Source: Laccaria trichodermophora (lineage: Eukaryota; Basidiomycota; Agaricomycetes; Agaricales; Hydnangiaceae). Taken from it: DNA of 64,000 nt. The stretch's first letter is position 1; each line of letters starts with the position of its first letter. The notes below the pieces were generated by a model. That model worked only from the letters and a program-made list of their open reading frames with translations. It had not been told where the DNA came from and did no database searches. Shown one piece after another: positions 58,596 through 64,000 of this stretch. Location of the stretch: assembly GCA_018417955.1 (NCBI GenBank), contig JACTVC010000008.1, forward strand, positions 620,001 to 684,000, read 5' to 3'. A program made the translations under genes and the position numbers.

Positions 58596-60584
58596 TCAGT
58601 GATGCCGCTGGACAAAGATCTTGTGACAGTGCTTCAGCTTCGAGCACTGCGATAATAGCTCTACTCACTTCTGCTGCACACGATGCTGGACCAAAGTACT
58701 CTCTTTCGGAGATACACCATCTTATATCCAAGTCAGGATGCTCAAATCTTCTCGTATGTTGTCTGATCTAACACGGTTCATTGAATGTTCAAATAGAATC
58801 ACAGGATCCACTGAATTCGATTCCACTGCTTCTATCGTGCAATGACCCAGCTGCGGGGGACTTGTTATCTCTGATCAGAGAATGCTGCTCCGCGAAAGAG
58901 GTTGTCATCGCCGTTCAGGAAGCAGTTGAGAGGCTGGAGGCATTATTCAACTCTGAGGATGATGGATCTGAAGAAGTAGAGCAAGAATCACCTCAACAGG
59001 CGGCGTCCTCGCCTGTAGTTTGCCTATCTATTCTCACTGGGTTATACGCTGCTTGTGAGATCTTTCCCCTTTTGATTCATAGGAAAGCAACTGATGACAT
59101 ACAGCGATCCCAAGGCTGAAGTTGCGAAAGAAAACAGCCCCGGACACTCTTCGACCTTTACTTACTGAGCTAGAAACCGTGAATGTTATGGCCGGTCCCA
59201 CCGCATCCACTGAAGATGGCTGAGCACTTATTTCTGCGACGGCGTCATTTGTGAAAAGGGCTGCTCAGTGGGTCAAGGGCATCCCGGACGCCAAAGAGGA
59301 TGACGTTTTAGGATGCACTGTACATATCATCGAAATGGACTTCCTCTTCAAAGATCTCACTTACATCTTCTAGAAACTCATGAAAACCCTCTTAGACCAA
59401 ACTTTGACTGCTTATGCTCACAGTATCCACTCATCCGTGGCACAGAGAACATTTGAGCAATGTTTCCCTCGACTAACAGTCAAAACTTCTGATGGTGTGG
59501 GGTGGGAAGATGGAGAGAAAGTTGTTTTAGAAGCTCTCGTATGAATTATGTCCATTATCTCGGCTTCATTCAAGTAATCAAATGAACAGGACATGTACAC
59601 CTTTCTTGGGTGCACATTCAAAGAACTCACATCAGCACCGACAACGGCCACCCTGGTAGTCTTAGCATATCATCAAACAGGTTTTCCAGACTCAAATAAA
59701 GATCTTGTGCTCGTCTTCCCCATCCTAATCTCCTCTATTCAAACCAACTCCGCCCTCGACGAATGCTTATCGATTCTCCTCAAGTTCCTTCACCGCATAC
59801 GAGCGTCATCCGTATCTCCACCACCCACACTCTCTCCAGAAATTGTAACGCCTCTATGTACTATCTTACCTACGATCGCCAGTGCCCACCCTGACTCGTC
59901 AGACATCAAGCCTTCTGAATCATTTCTTCCCTCCTCACACTCACCCAACCCGATTTGAGGATTCAGCTCCTCGCAGACCTTACTGGGGATTCGCAGCTCC
60001 CGCAGATGCATGTTGTGGCTGTGGGTCTAGTAAAAGAAGCAATCATAGAGTTGCTCTCCTCCACGAAACCAAATCTATTCGCATCCCCGCTCTTCCTGTG
60101 TGTCTTTGGCCCGATATTGTTTAGGCCTGATCCTCCAGGTTTGTTCAGTGGGAGCAAGGAACCTTCACTGGGTAGCTTCCAAGAATCAAGCGAACCTCAG
60201 TGGTTGGTAGAATGCTTAGCACTCTATTACGTCCTTCTCCAGCATGATCACCAGAATCTGGTTCGTTGTCTCTGCTTCCTCTCTCGATGCGTGCTGAAAG
60301 TATGATTCTTGTTCAGACGGGCATACGTGATGCAGATGTCTTATCAAGTGTAGAGAGCAGTCTTTTAGAACCATTGCGTTCGATCTTGGCAAAGTGGATG
60401 AACCATCTGTCTGTTTCTGGAAGTAAGTCAACTGGAACAGATTCTTGAGCCTGTCTGAATGCTGATTTCAGGTCATATGCATGCTATAATGCCCGTCGTG
60501 GCTCTTCAGATGGGTCTTGAGAGGGTAGACGCTGCCATAGCCCAACTCCGATTTCCCAGAACTTGGAGCATGCAAAAATACTAA
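58596..60584 (+). pseudogene. DUF1760-like (Ybp2/glomulin-type) gene, 5'-truncated and decayed
   Basis: Proteins of this type are helical-repeat proteins (Ybp2/glomulin-like); the exact role in basidiomycetes is not known to me. Exons in order: a block with LLTSAAHDAG and LSEIHHLI (58,650-58,740), an acidic helical block (58,800-59,040), FVKRAAQWVKGIP (59,240), FEQCFPRL...GWEDGEKVVLEAL (59,452-59,540), DMYTFLGCTFKELTS after an intron, LLADLTGDSQLPQMHVVAVGLVKEA (59,960-60,040), SPLFLCVFGPILFRPDPP, LVECLALYYVLL (60,207-60,240) and TGIRD...LEPLRSILAKW, ending TAA 60,582-60,584. An in-frame TGA (59,219-59,221) and missing 5' sequence at the duplication boundary indicate a pseudogene. Confidence 0.6.
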
Positions 60585-60631
60585 CGAGGAATGGTGGAAC
60601 TCCATATGTATCGTATCTAATCTGTTGACAT

Positions 60632-63165
60632 GAAAATCTAAATAAAGAGTGAAAAAATCTATTTTCTCTTTCTGATGCTGTCTTTACCATGTCGGATGCT
60701 CCGCTCCTCCTCCATTCTCACCATCCCCCACCATAATGTCCCTCGACGACAAGGAAGACATAGAAAAAGAAGGCGGTACATGGCAGCCTGTGACGGTGGT
60801 AGCGTCGTTGCCGAGCAATACTTCCCCTCTGTACACGGACTGCTGGACTAGAAAACTCTTATCATATGGGATTGAATCGCAGGGTACGTCTTTCTTACAC
60901 CTCTTTCCTTTGGGATATGAAGTTTGGTTTTAGGGATTCAGCCAGTGCCGGTGGAGGAACGTACAGATGCCCAGTACAACAAAATCTTTTTTCTCTGGTT
61001 TTCGTGGAACGTCAATATCCTTACGTGAGTCATTCGTTGCGTATTGCGTATGATAATGGAGTTTTGACAGAGTGATGGCAAGGTTCTCCGCTGGAACGTT
61101 GGGCCCTGCTATCTTTGGGCTTGGACTACGCGACTTGTGTCTGACCATCCTGTTTTTCAATATCATATGTTGCGCGCCGCCCGCCTACTTGTACATCATC
61201 CGTCTACTCCTGGCATTTGAAGGTTCACGCGGTAGTTAAGAGCGACATGGGGTCCTAAACTTGGGATGCGGCAGATGGTCATATCGCGATATTCGTTTGG
61301 GTATGTGGGCTTGGGCTGCAGCATTGATTCACCATTTCCTGACCATCAATGACAGATACTACGGAATCATCATACCCTGCATTCTCAATCTTGTGAACAT
61401 GTGTGGGTTCTCTATCCTCAACTGCATTCTTGGTGGGCAGGCTCTCGCAAGTGCAGGGAACGGGAACCTCAGCTGGACGTGAGCACCTTTATCTTCCCCG
61501 TCAGGTCAGAAGTGATGCTTTATCAAATCTAGAGTGAGCATCGTCGTCATTGCTATCATCTCACTGTTGGTGTCGTTCTGCAGATACGAAGTTTTGAACT
61601 GGTAAGCCCAAGCTCATTCTTTACCTATGAATTCTGATGTCAATCAGGTATGAGAAAGTATCATGGGTCCCAGTCCTGATCACATTCATTATTGCCCTTG
61701 GAGTGGGAGGCAAACATCTGGCTAATCCTCCACTTGCGGAACCTGCAATGGCAGCTGGTGTCCTTGGTTTCGCAGGCACCCTTGCTGGCTTTGCCATCAC
61801 ATTTTCGAGTCTAAGCTCCGATTTTACGACTTACTATCAGCTGGATGTCTCTGGGTAAGCTATTGCCGTGCTTGCATGTTATTTGAGCTACACTGACATA
61901 TCGTCAGGTGGAGGATATTTGGCTACTCTTTTGCAGGGCTCTTATTACCTATTGTGTGTTACCATCGTGCGTCTTCGTTCTCTTACGCTCAATCATCCCC
62001 CGCAGGTCACTCTCCAGTGCCTTGGTGCTGCAGTAGTTATTGCAGCTCCTTCTATCCCAGCCTGGGAACAAGGATACGCAGGTGGAAACATTGGCAGCCT
62101 CTTGGAGGCCATGGTCCACCCCACTGGAGGATTCGGAAAGTTCCTTGCAGTGCTACTGAGTCTTTCAGTGGCAGGCAACATTGCAGGAACATTTTACTCG
62201 ATCTCCCTGAACATCCAGATCTTTATTCCTCCCCTAGTTGTAGTTCCCTGATATGTATTCTCGGTAGTTGCTACGGTGGTGTAAGTGCTCCCAATTGCCT
62301 TCTTCACACAAACTTACATTCTCTTCTCAGAGTGATACCAATATCGATTGTAGGCACACACAGGTTCTATGACACGATCACCAACTTCCTTGGGCTGATC
62401 GGGTACTGGGCCAGCGCCTTCATCGCTATTGTCATTCTGGAACATCTTGTGATCCGACACAACAACCCTGCGGAGTATGACCTCGATGACTGGGACGCAC
62501 CAAGAAGGTTGCCTTCAGGCATCGCTGCTCTTGCTGCTGGCATAGCCTCGTTCACACTTGTTATCCCTTGTATGAGCCAGGTATGGTTCACGGGTCCAAT
62601 CGCCAAAACGACAGGGGATATTGGCTTTGAGGTTGCGTTTGGGGTCAGTGCAGTACTATACCTTCCTTTTCGTCTGCTTGAGATTAGGATACAGGGGCAT
62701 GTGTGATATTATGAGCAAGATATGCTTGCATCAATTCCAAGGGTTTTTAGCAAGATTTCACAATTGCACATGGACGTCACATTGTCAAAGTGCTCCAAGT
62801 TGTCGCAGACGAAAACATTTATCCTTTTAGTTTTACATGCTACAGTGCAACATCACCCAAAAAGGTCTCCACTGGGCCTAACGTCGAATGTGGTGTTAGC
62901 TTCATTCCATCTCATATACAAAAGATAGATACACAGTTGAACCACTGAAAGAGCTGAGTTCTTGTGCACTGGCAGCGCAGGTCAGCTCATCTGGATTCCA
63001 AACAAGGTAAAGGGCAGGATTCACGGTGAATCATAGTGCCAGGGTGAAAAAAACTGTTTTGTGCTTGGCAACTCTTTCAATTCTTCGGAATGTGACCCCT
63101 GTACTGGTCATCCACACACGCTCCTACGTATTGTCCTCCCGACACCAATGGGTTCCCAGCCTAAT
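60632..63165 (+). repeat. Right arm of the inverted duplication (carries NCS1 copy 2)
   Basis: This matches 52,380-58,595 in inverted orientation. It lacks E2 and so provides the empty site. It begins 47 bp after the stop of the DUF1760-like gene, which suggests that this side is the original arrangement and the left arm the duplicate. Confidence 0.85.
60736..62706 (+). pseudogene. NCS1 (Fcy2-like) purine/cytosine permease, copy 2, one nonsense codon
   Basis: ATG 60736. Exons join in frame through about eight introns of 42-60 nt (for example GTACGT 60,884 to TTTTAG 60,933; GTACAT...TTAAG ending near 61,241; GTGTGT...CGCAG ending near 62,005). The order of blocks is complete: EERTDAQYNKIFFLWFSWNVNIL, FSAGTLGPAIFGLGLRDLCLTILFF, LGMRQMVISRYSFG, GIIIPCILNLVN, LGGQALASAGNGNLSWT, WVPVLITF, the FAGTLAG helix, VAGNIAGTFYSISLN and NFLGLIGYWASAF, ending RIQGHV TGA 62,704-62,706. 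The only lesion seen is TGA at 62,249-62,251 in a VVVPxYVFS motif, where copy 1 has CAA. A sequence error there would make it intact. Confidence 0.85.
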
Positions 63166-64000
63166 GGAGTGTTTGAGTTGCCGTCCGAACACTGTTTGTT
63201 CCTCATCAAAAAGTTGTCCTAGTAGTAATCAGGCCCTGTCATATGTTGACGATTACGGTGCAGGGCGGGTGGGCCATGGCTCCTACGGGGCTGGGGTCAG
63301 AGACGGGGGATCGACTTGAATGGGGAGGGGACACTCATGTCGTTTGCACTGGCGGATTTGGCTCCTTTCAGATTCAAGTGGTCTTGCACACAACCATGCA
63401 AGTCGATTGGGTCGAAGATTTGATGGACTCTACTGCGGATGGTAGTAAGGAAGAATGCTATGATCGTTTCTTGTCGGAGGGTACTGTGTTTTTGTAGTGG
63501 TTGGTGGGTTGTCGAGGAGGTTTGGTGATGATTCGTTGGCTTTTGCCCAGTTTGTGGTGTTTTAGAGGTAGGGGTAGAGAGTGGCGAGGACGAGAGGGAG
63601 GGAGAGGTTGAATACATGGCTGAGGCGCATGCAGGTTTCTTTTGGTGGGTGTTCTTTCAGAGTCAGAGGTCTGTCACGTTTATTGGCAGCCTAATGGCAT
63701 GTTTGAGTTGCTGTCCGAACACCGTTTGTTCCTCGTCAAAAGGTTGTCCTAGTAGTAATCGGGCCCTGTCATATTTTGATGATTATGGTGCAGGGCAGGT
63801 GGGCCATGGCTCATAGGGGGCTGGGGTCAGAGACAGGGGATTGACTTGAATGGGGAGGGGACGTTCATGTCGTTTGTAATGGCAAAATTGGCTCCTTTCA
63901 GCTTCAAGTGGTTTTGCACACGACCATGCAAGTCGATTGGGTCGAAGATTTGATGGACTGTGCTGTGGATGCTAGTAACGAAGGACGCTATGATTGTTTG
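63166..64000 (-). repeat. Direct duplication (period about 525 bp) with a short minus-strand ORF in each unit
   Basis: 63,155-63,470 recurs at about 63,680-64,000 at roughly 85-90 percent (cctaatgg, gtccgaacac and gcagggc blocks). On the minus strand each unit encodes a similar peptide (ETIIAFFLTTI, VHQIFDPIDLHGCVQ, NDMSVPSPFKSIP); in unit 1 it runs from 63,617 to a stop at 63,297, in unit 2 it enters from beyond the window. The conserved frame hints at a small gene or exon, family unknown. Confidence 0.5.

Overview
The window looks like a repeat-rich chromosome segment of a mushroom-forming basidiomycete (Agaricomycetes). Supporting this are spliceosomal introns of about 43-70 nt, a fungal NACHT/NLR gene, Helitron remains, KDZ-superfamily transposases, a fungal TET/JBP dioxygenase, and an Fcy2-like (NCS1) permease. 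It is eukaryotic throughout; there are no operons, Shine-Dalgarno sites or CRISPR arrays.

Layout. 1-3196 (+): the 3' part of an NLR-like gene, whose last coding exon is followed by about 26 exons of exactly one codon each, every one bounded as AG|NNN|GT, and then by a 97-codon terminal exon. A degenerate inverted copy of the last large exon lies directly behind it (3202-3405). 4875-6331: near-perfect foldback. 6.5-12.5 kb (-): decayed mobile-element genes (a Cys/His-cluster family, an unknown 4-exon gene and the helicase half of a Helitron), carrying many TGA codons where the families have Arg. 12.5-21.3 kb: GC-richer repeats, two opposed 120-bp satellite arrays and a cluster of tRNA-derived repeats. 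21.5-28 kb: a compact element with a tiny 4-exon gene, an intact TET/JBP-like dioxygenase, a coiled-coil protein, a 5'-truncated KDZ transposase and a repeat-rich protein. 28.3-36.05 kb: a Cys-cluster gene whose third 43-nt intron contains a 4459-bp foldback element. 36.5-38.9 kb: repeats and the N-terminal half of a Helitron helicase. 38,890-45,450: a complete KDZ-type DNA transposon with 8-bp target duplications and two genes. 49,277-50,894: its internally deleted relative. 52.4-63.2 kb: a large inverted duplication of an NCS1 permease gene around a DUF1760-like gene; the left copy has a second foldback element in an exon and the right copy has a nonsense codon. 63.2-64 kb: a direct duplication running off the window.

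Main interest. In the NLR array, neighbouring introns n-q (66 nt each) are identical or differ by one base, while the single codons between them differ at 8 of 12 compared positions. The array is in phase 0 with the preceding exon, contains no stop codon, and leads into an exon that is open in the same phase. This looks like an undescribed way to build and diversify a receptor C-terminus from one-residue exons. The second theme is inverted repeats at every scale (0.2 to about 6 kb), several dated and bounded by target duplications or empty sites inside the window.

All calls come from reading the sequence by eye. Family names rest on remembered motifs; no database search or folding was run.
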